Assembly (NCBI GenBank): GCA_964627255.1
Contig: CAZVIN010000128.1
Coordinates: 16,211 to 80,210 of the forward strand
DNA: 64,000 bases
Direction of reading: 5' to 3'
Source: CALLJL01 sp964627255
GTDB lineage: Bacteria; Acidobacteriota; Aminicenantia; Aminicenantales; CALLJL01
Below, piece by piece: positions 7,928-16,566 of the stretch. A program made the translations under genes and the position numbers. Under the pieces are notes generated by a model that was not told the origin of the DNA, made no database searches, and was given only the letters and a program-made list of their open reading frames with translations. The stretch's first letter is position 1. Every line of letters starts with the position of its first letter.

Positions 7928-8440
7928 TCAGGCAAAACGAATTCGGCTGGTCTTTTGGATAGCCTCCGTAGCCGCTTGCCGCACATAGGGATTAGAATCC
8001 TTGAGGAGCTTGACCAACAGCGGGAGTGCCTCCTTACTCCCTATTTTACCTAAACAGTCTGCTGCCTGGCGTCTGACTTCCACATTGGGGTCGTCGAGAG
8101 TTGCAGCAATAGCGGGGATAGAAGCAACTGTCTTTTTGGCGGCCAGAACCTGGAGAACAGCGGTCTTAACATACCAAGGTTGGTTTTTTAGTCGCGAGTA
8201 AAGCAGTTCGAGCGGCAATTCTTCCCAGGAGCCAAGCGCCCTGACCACCTTTTCTCTCACCTTCTCGGAAGGGTCGGCGAGTTCCTCCAAGAGAATGGGT
8301 AGAATCCAGGGGTGATGCAACTTGGCCAGAGCGGCAAGCATCTTGGCGCGAACTTTTTTATCTGGAGAAGCCTTGATTTTGAGGAGGACCCGCGAAGCAA
8401 GAGGTAAAGAAGGCTCCCTTTTCCCATTTTCTTCAGCCAT
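7928..8440 (-). CDS. HEAT-repeat (PBS lyase-like) protein
   Basis: A 170-residue soluble protein built of about four to five HEAT-like repeats of roughly 30 residues. Repeated cores are ILPILLEELADPSEKVREKV, SIPAIAATLDDPNVEVRRQA and ALPLLVKLLKDSNPYVRQAA, each ending with ADCLGKIG-like or ATEAIQKT helices. Such short repeat proteins act as binding scaffolds, or as lyases in phycobilisome organisms. Only a protein-binding role can be inferred here. It lies 79 bp downstream of ribBA on the same strand and could be the last gene of that unit. Confidence 0.8.
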   Translation of the reverse strand: MAEENGKREPSLPLASRVLLKIKASPDKKVRAKMLAALAKLHHPWILPILLEELADPSEKVREKVVRALGSWEELPLELLYSRLKNQPWYVKTAVLQVLAAKKTVASIPAIAATLDDPNVEVRRQAADCLGKIGSKEALPLLVKLLKDSNPYVRQAATEAIQKTSRIRFA

Positions 8441-8519
8441 AGCCTGAGGAACCGCCCGTTTAGCTTAAACTAACCAAGCTCTATCTTTTTGTTGGTCGTC
8501 AGCCAAGGGCCTTTAAGGC

Positions 8520-9737
8520 CTAAACCATTTCTAAAAGATGGCCTAACTTTTCTTTTTTGGCCTTAAGGTAGCGACGGTTAACCTCGTTGGGCGGAATTTC
8601 AATCGGAACTCTTTCGACGATTTCCAAGCCATAGCCTGCCAGGCCGATGAATTTTCTCGGGTTATTGGTCAAAAGGCGGATCTTTCTTACGCCCAAGGCT
8701 ACCAGGATCTGGGCGCCGATGCCGTAATCTCGGTGGTCAGGTTTGAACCCCAAGCGGCGGTTGGCCTCTACGGTGTCTGCGCCCTTGTCCTGAAGGGCAT
8801 AAGCACGAATCTTATTAGTTAAACCAATGCCCCGGCCTTCATGATTGAGCATATAAAGAATGACTCCCTGGCCTTCATTTTCGATGACTCTCATGGCCTG
8901 GTGGAGCTGTCGGCCGCAGTCACAACGAAGCGAACCAAAAGAATCACCAGTAAGGCACTGGGAATGAGCCCGAACCAAAATCGGCTGGTCGCTCTTAATT
9001 TCTCCCTTCACCAGGGCTACGTGGTGCTCATGATGAATAATATCCTCAAAAACAAAAATGTGGAAATGACCGTAATCTGTGGGTAAGTCAGCTTCGTCAA
9101 TCTTCCTCACTAAACACTCATGTTGTAAACGATACTTAATCAGGTCAGCAATGGTGACGATGGGAATCTGGTGTTGGCGGCTGAACTCCTCCAGCTGGGG
9201 CATTCGAGCCATGGTGCCGTCGTCATTGAGAATTTCACAAATCACCCCGGCCGGTTTTAGTCCCGCTAATCGGGTCAAGTCAATGGCAGCCTCGGTTTGG
9301 CCAGCCCGCTGCAGCACGCCGCCATCCTTAGCCTGGAGAGGAAAGATATGGCCAGGCCGAACTAAATCTGAAGGTTTAGTCCGGGGGTCGATGGCGGTAA
9401 GAATTGTACGGGCCCGGTCGTGAGCCGAAATTCCGGTTGTGACACCCTCCCGAGCATCTATGGAGATGGTAAAGGCAGTACCGAAGGGAGCGGTGTTGTG
9501 CTGCACCATCGGGTCGAGGTCAAGCTCCTCGGTCCTCTCTTTGGTCAAAGGAAGACAGATTAGCCCTCGGCCATATTTGGTCATGAAATTAATTACTTCG
9601 GGCGTGACTTTTTCGGCGGCCACCATCAGGTCGCCTTCGTTTTCCCGGTCCTCGTCGTCGACAATAATGATTAATTGTCCGGTCCGGATACATTCAATCG
9701 CTTCTTCGATGGAAATTAGGCCAACCCTCGGCTCCAT
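8520..9737 (-). CDS. ribBA: Bifunctional 3,4-dihydroxy-2-butanone-4-phosphate synthase / GTP cyclohydrolase II
   Basis: A 405-residue fusion that supplies both precursors of riboflavin. The N-terminal half (about 1-205) has the RibB acidic motif VDDEDRENEGDLMVAAE and GHIFPLQAKDGGVLQRAGQTE, forming DHBP from ribulose 5-phosphate. The C-terminal half (about 206-400) is GTP cyclohydrolase II, with zinc-binding cysteines in CLTGDSFGSLRCDCGRQL and the HEGRGIGLTNKIRAY motif. It ends the ftsY-ribD-ribE-ribBA run, 29 bp after ribE. No ribH (lumazine synthase) is present in the window, so that step must be encoded elsewhere. Confidence 0.97.
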   Translation of the reverse strand: MEPRVGLISIEEAIECIRTGQLIIIVDDEDRENEGDLMVAAEKVTPEVINFMTKYGRGLICLPLTKERTEELDLDPMVQHNTAPFGTAFTISIDAREGVTTGISAHDRARTILTAIDPRTKPSDLVRPGHIFPLQAKDGGVLQRAGQTEAAIDLTRLAGLKPAGVICEILNDDGTMARMPQLEEFSRQHQIPIVTIADLIKYRLQHECLVRKIDEADLPTDYGHFHIFVFEDIIHHEHHVALVKGEIKSDQPILVRAHSQCLTGDSFGSLRCDCGRQLHQAMRVIENEGQGVILYMLNHEGRGIGLTNKIRAYALQDKGADTVEANRRLGFKPDHRDYGIGAQILVALGVRKIRLLTNNPRKFIGLAGYGLEIVERVPIEIPPNEVNRRYLKAKKEKLGHLLEMV

Positions 9738-9766
9738 TTTTTCTCCCGCCTCAAGGAAAAAGGGCT

Positions 9767-10357
9767 CTAAATATTTCTCTTAGATAAATAATTATACACG
9801 TATTTGCCGATGATGTCACCTTCCAGGTTAACCTTATCCCCGGCGCGGAGGTAGCCTAAGTTGGTCTTTTCTAAGGTTAGGGGGATAAGCTCAACCTCGA
9901 AGGATTTAGAGGAGAGGGAGGCAACAGTGAGGCTAACGCCATTCAGGCCGATAGAGCCCTTGGGCACGAGGAAAGGTTGAAGCTCAGGAGGGAAGGAAAG
10001 GCTCAGTCTTTTTCCTGGACCCCGTCGCTCTACCCGGAGCACTGTCCCCAAGGCGTCCACATGGCCGGTCAAAATGTGTCCGCTGAGCGGTGTCTGGAGG
10101 GTCAGGGGCAGCTCCAGGTTAAGGATAGCTTTTAACTGAAGATGACCGAGGTTGGTTCGCTCCAAGGTTTCGGCGGAAAGATGAAAGGTTAGTTTTGTCC
10201 TTTCATGGGCCTCGACGCTTAAGCAAACGCCGTTCACGGCTAAGCTCTCCCCCTTAGCTAAGGGGCCAGGGAGGTCCGGAGCTTCGATAAGCATCACCTG
10301 GCGATTCCGTTGATAGCCGGCCAAAAAACCAAGGTGGCGGATAATTCCAGTAAACAT
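9767..10357 (-). CDS. ribE: Riboflavin synthase alpha subunit
   Basis: A 196-residue protein starting MFTGIIRHLG, with the two homologous lumazine-binding repeats. The first includes LAVNGVCLSV and the second GSIGLNGVSLTVASL. GHILTGHVDALGTVL lies between them. This internal duplication and the MFTGII start are diagnostic. The enzyme dismutates two 6,7-dimethyl-8-ribityllumazine molecules into riboflavin. Its ATG overlaps the ribD stop (TGATG), implying translational coupling. Confidence 0.96.
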   Translation of the reverse strand: MFTGIIRHLGFLAGYQRNRQVMLIEAPDLPGPLAKGESLAVNGVCLSVEAHERTKLTFHLSAETLERTNLGHLQLKAILNLELPLTLQTPLSGHILTGHVDALGTVLRVERRGPGKRLSLSFPPELQPFLVPKGSIGLNGVSLTVASLSSKSFEVELIPLTLEKTNLGYLRAGDKVNLEGDIIGKYVYNYLSKRNI

Positions 10358-11466
10358 CAGAGGTAGCCCTCCAGGATAAAATCTTGGCCCAGAGAAAAGA
10401 TGCGGCCCTGACGCAAACCCAAGCCCCTTCGAAGCGGCGCAAAGCCCTGACCGGCAAAGAGGGATGGCGCCTTTTGGCCGCCGAGAAGACGGGGAGCAAA
10501 GTGGAGGAAGAGCTTGTCGGCAAGTTTTTGCTCCAAAAAACTGGTTAAAACTTGGCTTCCTCCCTCGACTAAAACACTGGCTAAGCCCCGGCGGGCCAGC
10601 TCCTTTAAGATAGCTTTCAAGTCCAGTCGTCGCTGTTGGCCATTCACTTCGATTATTTCCGCGCCTTTGGCCGCAAGCTCCTTTTTCTTTTTAAAGGGCG
10701 CTTCTCTGGAGGTAAAAATTAGAATTGGCCCTTTCTGGAAGGTGTTCAACAGGCGAGACTCAAGCGGCAGGCGCAGCCGCGAATCAAGGATAACGCGAGC
10801 CAGCCGTTTTTTCCCCCAGAGAGGGTGGCGGATAGTGAGCTGCGGGTTATCTCTAATTACAGTATTTATCCCCACCAGGACGGCATCCGCTTCTCCCCGC
10901 AGCAAATGAGTGTATTCTCGGGCTAAAGGTCCGGTGACCCAGCGCGAAGAACCGTCGGCCGCTGCTATTTTGCCGTCAACCGAGAGACCAGCTTTGAGAA
11001 TAACCCAGGGCAAGCGCTGGGTAATATATTTAATGTAGGCTTCATTCAACCTTTGATTTTTTTCTTCCAGGCAGCCCAAGGTAACTTCAATCCCTGCTTC
11101 TTTCAGTTTCTTTACGCCTTTCTTATAGACAATTGGGTTCGGGTCAAGAGCCGAAATGACCACCCGTTGTGGTCGGAAACGAAGAATCGCCTCGACGCAA
11201 GGTGGAGTCCGGCCCCAATGGACACATGGTTCTAAGGTAACATAAAGTGTACTTCCTTTGGCTTCCTTCCCAGCTCTCTCCAGCGCCACCACTTCTGCAT
11301 GGGGCTTACCTGGTTGTTCGTGGTAACCGTACCCGACAATTTTTTCTCCTTTGACAACCACCGCGCCGACATACGGATTGGGGCTGGCCCAGCCTCGGGC
11401 TTTCTCGGCCAGGGCGTAGGCCATTTGCATGAAACCCCGGTCGATGATTGCAAGCGTAAAGCTCAT
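10357..11466 (-). CDS. ribD: Bifunctional diaminohydroxyphosphoribosylaminopyrimidine deaminase / 5-amino-6-uracil reductase
   Basis: A 369-residue two-domain riboflavin enzyme. The N-terminal cytidine-deaminase-like domain has the zinc ligands in GKPHAEVVAL and PCVHWGRTPPCVEAI. The C-terminal NADPH-dependent reductase domain (from about residue 145) has LPWVILKAGLSVDGKIA and VLVEGGSQVLTSFL. The ATG overlaps the ftsY stop as ATGA, so the gene is translationally coupled to ftsY. That pairing is unusual in function but common as an operon accident. Confidence 0.96.
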   Translation of the reverse strand: MSFTLAIIDRGFMQMAYALAEKARGWASPNPYVGAVVVKGEKIVGYGYHEQPGKPHAEVVALERAGKEAKGSTLYVTLEPCVHWGRTPPCVEAILRFRPQRVVISALDPNPIVYKKGVKKLKEAGIEVTLGCLEEKNQRLNEAYIKYITQRLPWVILKAGLSVDGKIAAADGSSRWVTGPLAREYTHLLRGEADAVLVGINTVIRDNPQLTIRHPLWGKKRLARVILDSRLRLPLESRLLNTFQKGPILIFTSREAPFKKKKELAAKGAEIIEVNGQQRRLDLKAILKELARRGLASVLVEGGSQVLTSFLEQKLADKLFLHFAPRLLGGQKAPSLFAGQGFAPLRRGLGLRQGRIFSLGQDFILEGYL

Positions 11467-12353
11467 GACAGGAGAGCCGAGACAAATTCCTCTGCCGAGA
11501 AAGGAAGCAAATCCTCGGCCGATTCGCCTATACCGAGAAGCTTGATGGGTAAACCGAGTTCCGAGGCGATGGCCACCACCGCGCCTCCTTTTGCCGTCCC
11601 GTCTAATTTGGTCAAGAAAATGCCAGTAAGACCGGAAAATTTAAGATATTCCCTCGCTTGGGAAAGAGCGTTTTGGCCAATGCTGGCGTCCAAAACCAGA
11701 AGAATTTCATGGGGGGCGCCGCTAATTTCTCGGGCTATAATTCGTCTTATTTTTTCTAACTCGGCCATCAGGTTGGTGTTCGTATGGACCCGACCCGCAG
11801 TATCTATGAGCAAAGCGTCAGCCTGCCTTGATTTCATCGCCTGGATGGCGTCAAAGACAACCGCTGCCGGGTCTGCGCCGTAGTGGCCCCGGATAAGCGG
11901 CAAATCGAGTTGACGGCTCCAGAGTTGAAGCTGTTCTTGGGCAGCGGCCCGGAAGGTGTCAGCGGCCACCAGGATAACCTGACGGCCTTCTTTTTTAAGG
12001 AGATAAGCCAGCTTGGCTAAGGAAGTTGTTTTGCCGCCGCCGTTGGCGCCTACCAGCATCACTACGGAAGGAGAACAGTTGACATTAAGAGGTGCTGCAT
12101 TTCGGCCGATTATCTCGAGCAGCTCCTGCTTCAAACTCTCCACTAAGTTTGCCGGCGATTTATTTATCGGTTTCTTTTTCAAATTAGCCATTATTTTTTC
12201 GGTGGCGGTAATACCCACATCAGCTAAGATTAATGCCTCGGCGAGCTCTTCCAGGATTTCTTCCTTTGATTTGGTTTCGCCTTTTAAGTTAGAGAGCTTT
12301 TGCAGGAAAGCGCGGCGGGTACGGCTAAGCTTGTCTCGGAGCAAAGAAAGCAC
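11463..12353 (-). CDS. ftsY: Signal recognition particle receptor FtsY (NG domain form)
   Basis: The SRP receptor GTPase that docks ribosome-SRP complexes at the inner membrane. With the GTG start at 12351-12353 it is 296 residues, beginning LSLLRDKLSRTRRAFLQKL, a short form with the N and G domains and no acidic A domain. G-domain motifs are GANGGGKTTSLAKLAY (G1), VLVAADTFRAAAQEQL, DALLIDTAGR (G3) and TKLDGTAKGG (G4). The frame also allows a TTG at 12386. A TTGACT-17-TATAAT promoter ends 9 nt before the GTG and contains that TTG and the AGGAGG, so the longer start is rejected. Overlaps ribD downstream by ATGA. Confidence 0.94.
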   Translation of the reverse strand: MLSLLRDKLSRTRRAFLQKLSNLKGETKSKEEILEELAEALILADVGITATEKIMANLKKKPINKSPANLVESLKQELLEIIGRNAAPLNVNCSPSVVMLVGANGGGKTTSLAKLAYLLKKEGRQVILVAADTFRAAAQEQLQLWSRQLDLPLIRGHYGADPAAVVFDAIQAMKSRQADALLIDTAGRVHTNTNLMAELEKIRRIIAREISGAPHEILLVLDASIGQNALSQAREYLKFSGLTGIFLTKLDGTAKGGAVVAIASELGLPIKLLGIGESAEDLLPFSAEEFVSALLS

Positions 12354-12362
12354 AGCGCGTCC

Positions 12363-12391
12363 ATTATAGATTTGCCTCCTGGCCAAGTCAA
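12363..12391 (-). promoter_or_regulatory. Promoter of ftsY-rib operon, leaderless geometry
   Basis: TTGACT (12386-12391), exactly 17 bp, perfect TATAAT (12363-12368), then 9 nt to the GTG. An AGGAGG within the spacer would otherwise be read as a Shine-Dalgarno for the upstream TTG. No FMN-riboswitch-like sequence is visible, so the rib genes seem to follow ftsY expression. Confidence 0.7.
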
Positions 12392-12925
12392 CGTGTCCAC
12401 TCTTTCAGGTTAAGAGATGCTGTCCCGGCTAAGGGTGGCATAGGGAAGAGGCGTGGTGGTAGTCCAGCCCTTGGAGCCGGCGCTGAAAAAGCACAGAGAT
12501 TTGTCAGGTTAGGGCTTGAAATGGAAACAACCGCGTCAGGGATAATTAACCGCCTCTCCCTTGCTTTTCATCGATGGAGAGTGGCTCCAGGGAGAAAAGC
12601 GGACGAATCATGTATTTGCCCACCGGGTCGGCCTCTCTCTTTGTCTTGACCCGCACCGGGCAATGAATATTGAACCAAGTATGTCTCCAAAAGAGAAGAC
12701 GGTCGCCCCATTCGGGGCTGAGGAGCTCCTTGGCTATTTACCTTTCCACAAAGAGATTGGGGCACTGGTTTAATAAGCAGAGCTATTTCCTCCGCCATAT
12801 TTATTGGCCAATTCGTTTATATAAGAAGCGGCTCAGAGCTAAAAGAGAGAGCTAGGAGGAAAACAGAGAGCAGGATTGCGCGCTTTTCTTAATTGGGCGG
12901 AGGACCATGGTTAATTGAGCGGCGA
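12392..12925. other. Long divergent intergenic region with hairpins; no recognised gene
   Basis: About 530 bp between the divergent ftsY and recJ promoters. A strong inverted repeat spans 12616-12663: TTGCCC...GGGCAA outside and CGGGTC...GACCCG inside. CGCCCCATTCGGGGCTG (about 12702-12720) can form a second hairpin. A 70-codon plus frame (12561-12773) has no domain look and no ribosome binding site. A structured RNA or regulatory region is possible. SRP, RNase P and tmRNA signatures were looked for and not found. Confidence 0.3.
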
Positions 12926-12954
12926 TTGAGCCTGCCCTGGATTTCGTGTACTAT
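12926..12954 (+). promoter_or_regulatory. Promoter of the recJ-ptsI cluster, leaderless geometry
   Basis: TTGAGC (12926-12931), 17 bp, TACTAT (12949-12954), then only 6 nt to the ATG at 12961. The GGGAG just before the ATG is too close to serve as a Shine-Dalgarno. The geometry favours ATG 12961 over the in-frame GTG at 12946, which would lie inside the promoter. Confidence 0.55.
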
Positions 12955-12960
12955 GGGAGC

Positions 12961-14664
12961 ATGAACGGCCTTGTCGGGCGATGGGTCCTTTTTGAGGAGA
13001 ATCCGGCCGCTGAACGCTTAGCCCAAAGCCTCGGCCTTCCGATGGCTATAGCCCGTGTCCTGACGAATCGCGGAATTGTCGACGAGAGGGAGGCCGAGCT
13101 CTTTCTTTATGGTTCCTGGGCCGAGGCTCCTTCACCCTTCCTTTTTAGTGACCTGAAACCGGCGCTTAACCGCTTGAACGAAGCCATCGCAAAAAAAGAA
13201 AAAATAATTATCTTTGGCGATTATGATGCCGACGGCATCTTGGCCTTGGTAATGCTTTATCGGGCTTTGCGCTCCTTAGGCGCAGTCGTTGATTATTATA
13301 TTCCCGACAGAATGAAAGAGGGCTACGGCCTCAAGTCGGCTCATCTTGAGCTTATCGAGCAGCGAGGCGCTAAGGTCGTAGTCACGGTGGATTGTGGCAT
13401 TAAGGCTAATAGTTTTGTGGAGCGAGCGCAGCGCCGCGGCATCGATGTAATTATTACGGACCACCACCAGCCTGGCGATGAGGTACCCTCAGCCACGGCT
13501 GTCCTTAATCCGCATCTGGTTTATTCTGGTTATCCCTTTAAATATTTGACAGGCGTAGGAGTGGCCTTCAAGTTAGTCCAGGCTATCTTAGAGGAAAAAG
13601 GCAAAGAATCGCTGCTGCGTCATTATACGAAGTTGGTGGCGATTGGCACGGTCACCGATGTTGCTCCCCTGATTGGGGAAAACCGGTTATTAGTCCGCCA
13701 TGGCCTAAAAACCCTCAGTGAAACTAGAAATCTCGGGCTTAAAAGTTTGCTCAGCGTCAGCGGCCTCCACGGAGAGAGAATAACGGAGTGGGATGTGGGT
13801 TATCGTCTCGGCCCTCGGGTTAATGCGGCTGGCCGGATGGCTTCAGCGGACTTAGCTGTTCGCCTTTTCCTGACTGACTCGCCTGAGGAAGCCGCCTCTT
13901 TGGCCGCTAAGCTTAACGAGCTTAATAATGAGCGGCAGCAAGCTGAAGAAAAGATTCTTGGTCAAGCTTTGGCTTCAATTGAACAAGGTAAATTGGCCGA
14001 AAAGTACCGAGTGTTAATTTTAGGCTGCGAGGCCTGGCACCGCGGAATTATCGGGATTGTCGCCTCGCGGCTAAAGGAACAATTCCACCGGCCGGTTATT
14101 CTGTTTTCATATGAAAACGAGCGCGGCCATGGTTCAGGACGGAGCATTAGTTCCTTCTCCCTAATCCGAGCGTTGCACCAATGCGGTCATCTTTTTGAGG
14201 AATTTGGCGGCCATCCCCATGCCGCCGGCTGTATTCTCCGTCGCGAAAAAATAGCCGAACTTAAAGCCGCCTTAAACGTCTTGGCGCAAAGCTGGTTGCA
14301 AGAAGACGATTTAAGACCAACCTTGATCATCGATTGTCCGCTGCGGTTTAGCGAACTTTCCAAAGCTTTTCTTGAGGCCTATTCTTATTTAGCCCCTTTT
14401 GGTCCGGGCAATCCCCGGCCTCTTTTTCTTTTTAGCGGAGTGAACGTTGTCGGCAAAACCCAAGTCGCAAATAATCGTTTCACTCGCTTAAGCTTAGAGC
14501 AGGATGGGCGGGTCTTTGAGGCGACGCTTTGGGATAGTCCAGGTCGGCCGCTCTCGCTTGAGGAAGGAGCTCGGATTAGTGTCGTGGCCTCGCCTCAAAT
14601 CTCTCGTTTCTGGGGCGAGGAGACTTTGAGCCTGAACATTGAAGATTGGGTGGCGATCAAATAG
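12961..14664 (+). CDS. recJ: Single-stranded-DNA-specific 5'-3' exonuclease RecJ
   Basis: A 567-residue DHH-superfamily nuclease acting in recombination and mismatch repair. Motifs in order: FGDYDADGILALVMLYRAL (motif I, about residues 84-103), VVTVDCGIKA, ITDHHQPGDEVPSATAVLNP (the DHH signature), GPRVNAAGRM, and DHHA1 GHGSGRSIS plus EFGGHPHAAGCIL. The first motif has Ala in place of the more usual Val in DYDVDG, a mild variation. The C-terminal OB-like part has FGPGNPRPLF. The length is normal. It heads a long same-strand cluster. lptC starts 10 bp after its stop. Confidence 0.95.
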   Translation: MNGLVGRWVLFEENPAAERLAQSLGLPMAIARVLTNRGIVDEREAELFLYGSWAEAPSPFLFSDLKPALNRLNEAIAKKEKIIIFGDYDADGILALVMLYRALRSLGAVVDYYIPDRMKEGYGLKSAHLELIEQRGAKVVVTVDCGIKANSFVERAQRRGIDVIITDHHQPGDEVPSATAVLNPHLVYSGYPFKYLTGVGVAFKLVQAILEEKGKESLLRHYTKLVAIGTVTDVAPLIGENRLLVRHGLKTLSETRNLGLKSLLSVSGLHGERITEWDVGYRLGPRVNAAGRMASADLAVRLFLTDSPEEAASLAAKLNELNNERQQAEEKILGQALASIEQGKLAEKYRVLILGCEAWHRGIIGIVASRLKEQFHRPVILFSYENERGHGSGRSISSFSLIRALHQCGHLFEEFGGHPHAAGCILRREKIAELKAALNVLAQSWLQEDDLRPTLIIDCPLRFSELSKAFLEAYSYLAPFGPGNPRPLFLFSGVNVVGKTQVANNRFTRLSLEQDGRVFEATLWDSPGRPLSLEEGARISVVASPQISRFWGEETLSLNIEDWVAIK

Positions 14665-14674
14665 GGCGAGACGG

Positions 14675-16549
14675 ATGAGGCAAAGGGTAAACCTTCTTTT
14701 GGTTATTATCCTCAGAGGCATTGCCCTAACCCTCTTTTTACTTGTCTTAGCCGCCGTTATTTATTATTTGTGGTTTGCCGGCGGGAGAAAAACATTATTC
14801 AAGCCACCTGAGGCCTCAGCGCCTACCTTGAAACCGGACAGGGCTAAGATTGAGGAACAAATTGGAGTCAGGTTTATCGAATTTAGAGGTAACATGGGCC
14901 GGATTGAAGTCCGGGCAGACCGGCATACAACTTTAAACGAAGGACAATCTCGCCTTGAAGGAAAAGTTGAGATCCATGATTTTGGCCGGCGGCCCGGCCT
15001 TGAGGCTTGGATCAACTGTGAGACTGCTGTCTACGACTCAGAGTGGAGCAAGGTTGTTCTTTCGGGCGAAGTGAAGTTAAAACGTCAAGGAGTGGAGCTG
15101 AGCGCGGCTAAGGTTACGTATCTCCGTGGCGAAGAATCTTTTGAGGCCGAAGGCACCGTTGAAATACGATTTAAAAGATTAAACAGCGTAGCGGAGAAAG
15201 TCCATTATTCTTTAAAAGACGAGATAGTTTTTTTAGACCAGAAGGTAGAACTAAAAATAGCCTCAAATAAGGTTGGCGTGCCTGCTTACGAGCTGCAGAG
15301 TGATTCGCTTGTTTATAACCGGGGTCTGCGTAAAGGCCGACTTGAAGGCAGGGTGCGCTTTTCCCACGGCCGCAACGCAGGTTCAGCGGCGTGGGCGGAG
15401 TTTTTATTTTCTGAAGACGAGCAATACCTGCGTCAGGTTGAGCTCGGCGGTGGAGTGAAAGGCGAAGGAAAAGGTGATAGCTGGAATTCATCTTTAACCG
15501 CTTCTTCGCTTAAAATCAAACCGTTTCTTGATTCCTTCCAGGTTCATGCCTTAGAAGCCGCGGGAGCCTGTGAGCTACGGCTAATCCAGCAAAAAGAAGA
15601 GACGACGGTGGCCGCCGAAAAGTTGGCCATTGTTTTTGACCGTCAGGGAAAGCTGCGGGAGGTCCGGGGTGAAGAAAAAGTGGTCTGGAAGAGGAAGAAT
15701 CAGGAGACGACAGAAGAGCAGGAAATGCGGGCCGAAAAACTCGATTTTTATGCCGCCCGTAATCATCTCCATGTCAGTAGTCCGCCGGGCAAGAGAGCGG
15801 TTCTGGTTGCGGGTGGGGCCTCAGTTATGGCCGAAGAAATGACTTTAAACGTGGCCTCTCAAGGTTTAGAAGCCCTAAGAGAGGTTATGGCCACGATTAA
15901 CCCGGAGGGAAAAAGCCCTCGTGAGGGGATTGGTGTTTTTAGTAGCGACAAGCCATTTTTTAGTCGCTCCCAGGCTTTACTTTATGCTCTGAAACAAGGC
16001 TGGCTAACCTGGGAAGGGGAAGCGCGTCTATGGCAAGAGGATGTTTCTCTTCAGGCCACAAGAATTGTCTTGAATCAAGAAAGCCGGGAATTGGAAGCCT
16101 CTAATCAGGTAAAAATGGTGATAGTGAGAAAAATTAAGGAAGGACAACCCGGACTGAAAGCCGCTCAAGTCAGGGCTTCCCAGTTAAAATATTTTCCCGC
16201 GGAATTTAAATTAGATTTCACCGGCGGGTGCGAGCTTCAATCGGCTGACCTGCAGGTTTGGTCTCAAAGGGTAATGGTGTTCTTGAAAAAAGAGTCTGCC
16301 GAAGTGGACCAACTTCAAGCCCAGGGTGAGGTGAAACTGAAAAAGGGTCAGACCCAAGCGGCCGCCGACCGGGGTATTTACGATTGGGCCAAGGAGATAT
16401 TTATTCTCGAAGGGAAACCAGTTTTGGAAGACCCGCTGGAGGGCAAGGTCAGTGGTGATAAATTGACTTTTAATTTAGCGGATGGTAGAATCGTCGTGGA
16501 AAATCAGGGTCGTGAAAGGTCTCTCTCTGTTATTAAAAAGGAAGAATAA
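14675..16549 (+). CDS. lptC: LPS export periplasmic protein, LptC domain plus long OstA/LptA-like region
   Basis: About 624 residues. An N-terminal transmembrane helix (about residues 8-33) is followed by LptC-like beta strands (IRFIEFRGNMGRIEVRAD in spirit, with VYDSEWSKVVLSGEVKLKRQGVELSAAKVTYLRGEESFEAEG) and then many further OstA-type repeats, including a last DRGIYDWAKEIFILEGKPVLEDP. Typical LptC is about 190 residues, so this is an extended or fused bridge protein that may combine LptC and LptA. It would carry LPS across the periplasm with LptB and LptE. The ATG at 14675 is chosen. A TTG 36 nt upstream lies inside recJ. lptB follows after 17 bp. Confidence 0.8.
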   Translation: MRQRVNLLLVIILRGIALTLFLLVLAAVIYYLWFAGGRKTLFKPPEASAPTLKPDRAKIEEQIGVRFIEFRGNMGRIEVRADRHTTLNEGQSRLEGKVEIHDFGRRPGLEAWINCETAVYDSEWSKVVLSGEVKLKRQGVELSAAKVTYLRGEESFEAEGTVEIRFKRLNSVAEKVHYSLKDEIVFLDQKVELKIASNKVGVPAYELQSDSLVYNRGLRKGRLEGRVRFSHGRNAGSAAWAEFLFSEDEQYLRQVELGGGVKGEGKGDSWNSSLTASSLKIKPFLDSFQVHALEAAGACELRLIQQKEETTVAAEKLAIVFDRQGKLREVRGEEKVVWKRKNQETTEEQEMRAEKLDFYAARNHLHVSSPPGKRAVLVAGGASVMAEEMTLNVASQGLEALREVMATINPEGKSPREGIGVFSSDKPFFSRSQALLYALKQGWLTWEGEARLWQEDVSLQATRIVLNQESRELEASNQVKMVIVRKIKEGQPGLKAAQVRASQLKYFPAEFKLDFTGGCELQSADLQVWSQRVMVFLKKESAEVDQLQAQGEVKLKKGQTQAAADRGIYDWAKEIFILEGKPVLEDPLEGKVSGDKLTFNLADGRIVVENQGRERSLSVIKKEE

Positions 16550-16566
16550 ATTAATAAAGAAGAAAA

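Noticed and set aside
12354..12386. The longer ftsY start at TTG 12386
   Set aside because: The promoter boxes occupy this segment. The extra eleven residues do not resemble an FtsY N-terminus.
12561..12773. A 70-codon plus-strand reading frame in the ftsY-recJ gap
   Set aside because: No ribosome binding site, no domain-like pattern, and it runs through a strong hairpin. Treated as chance.
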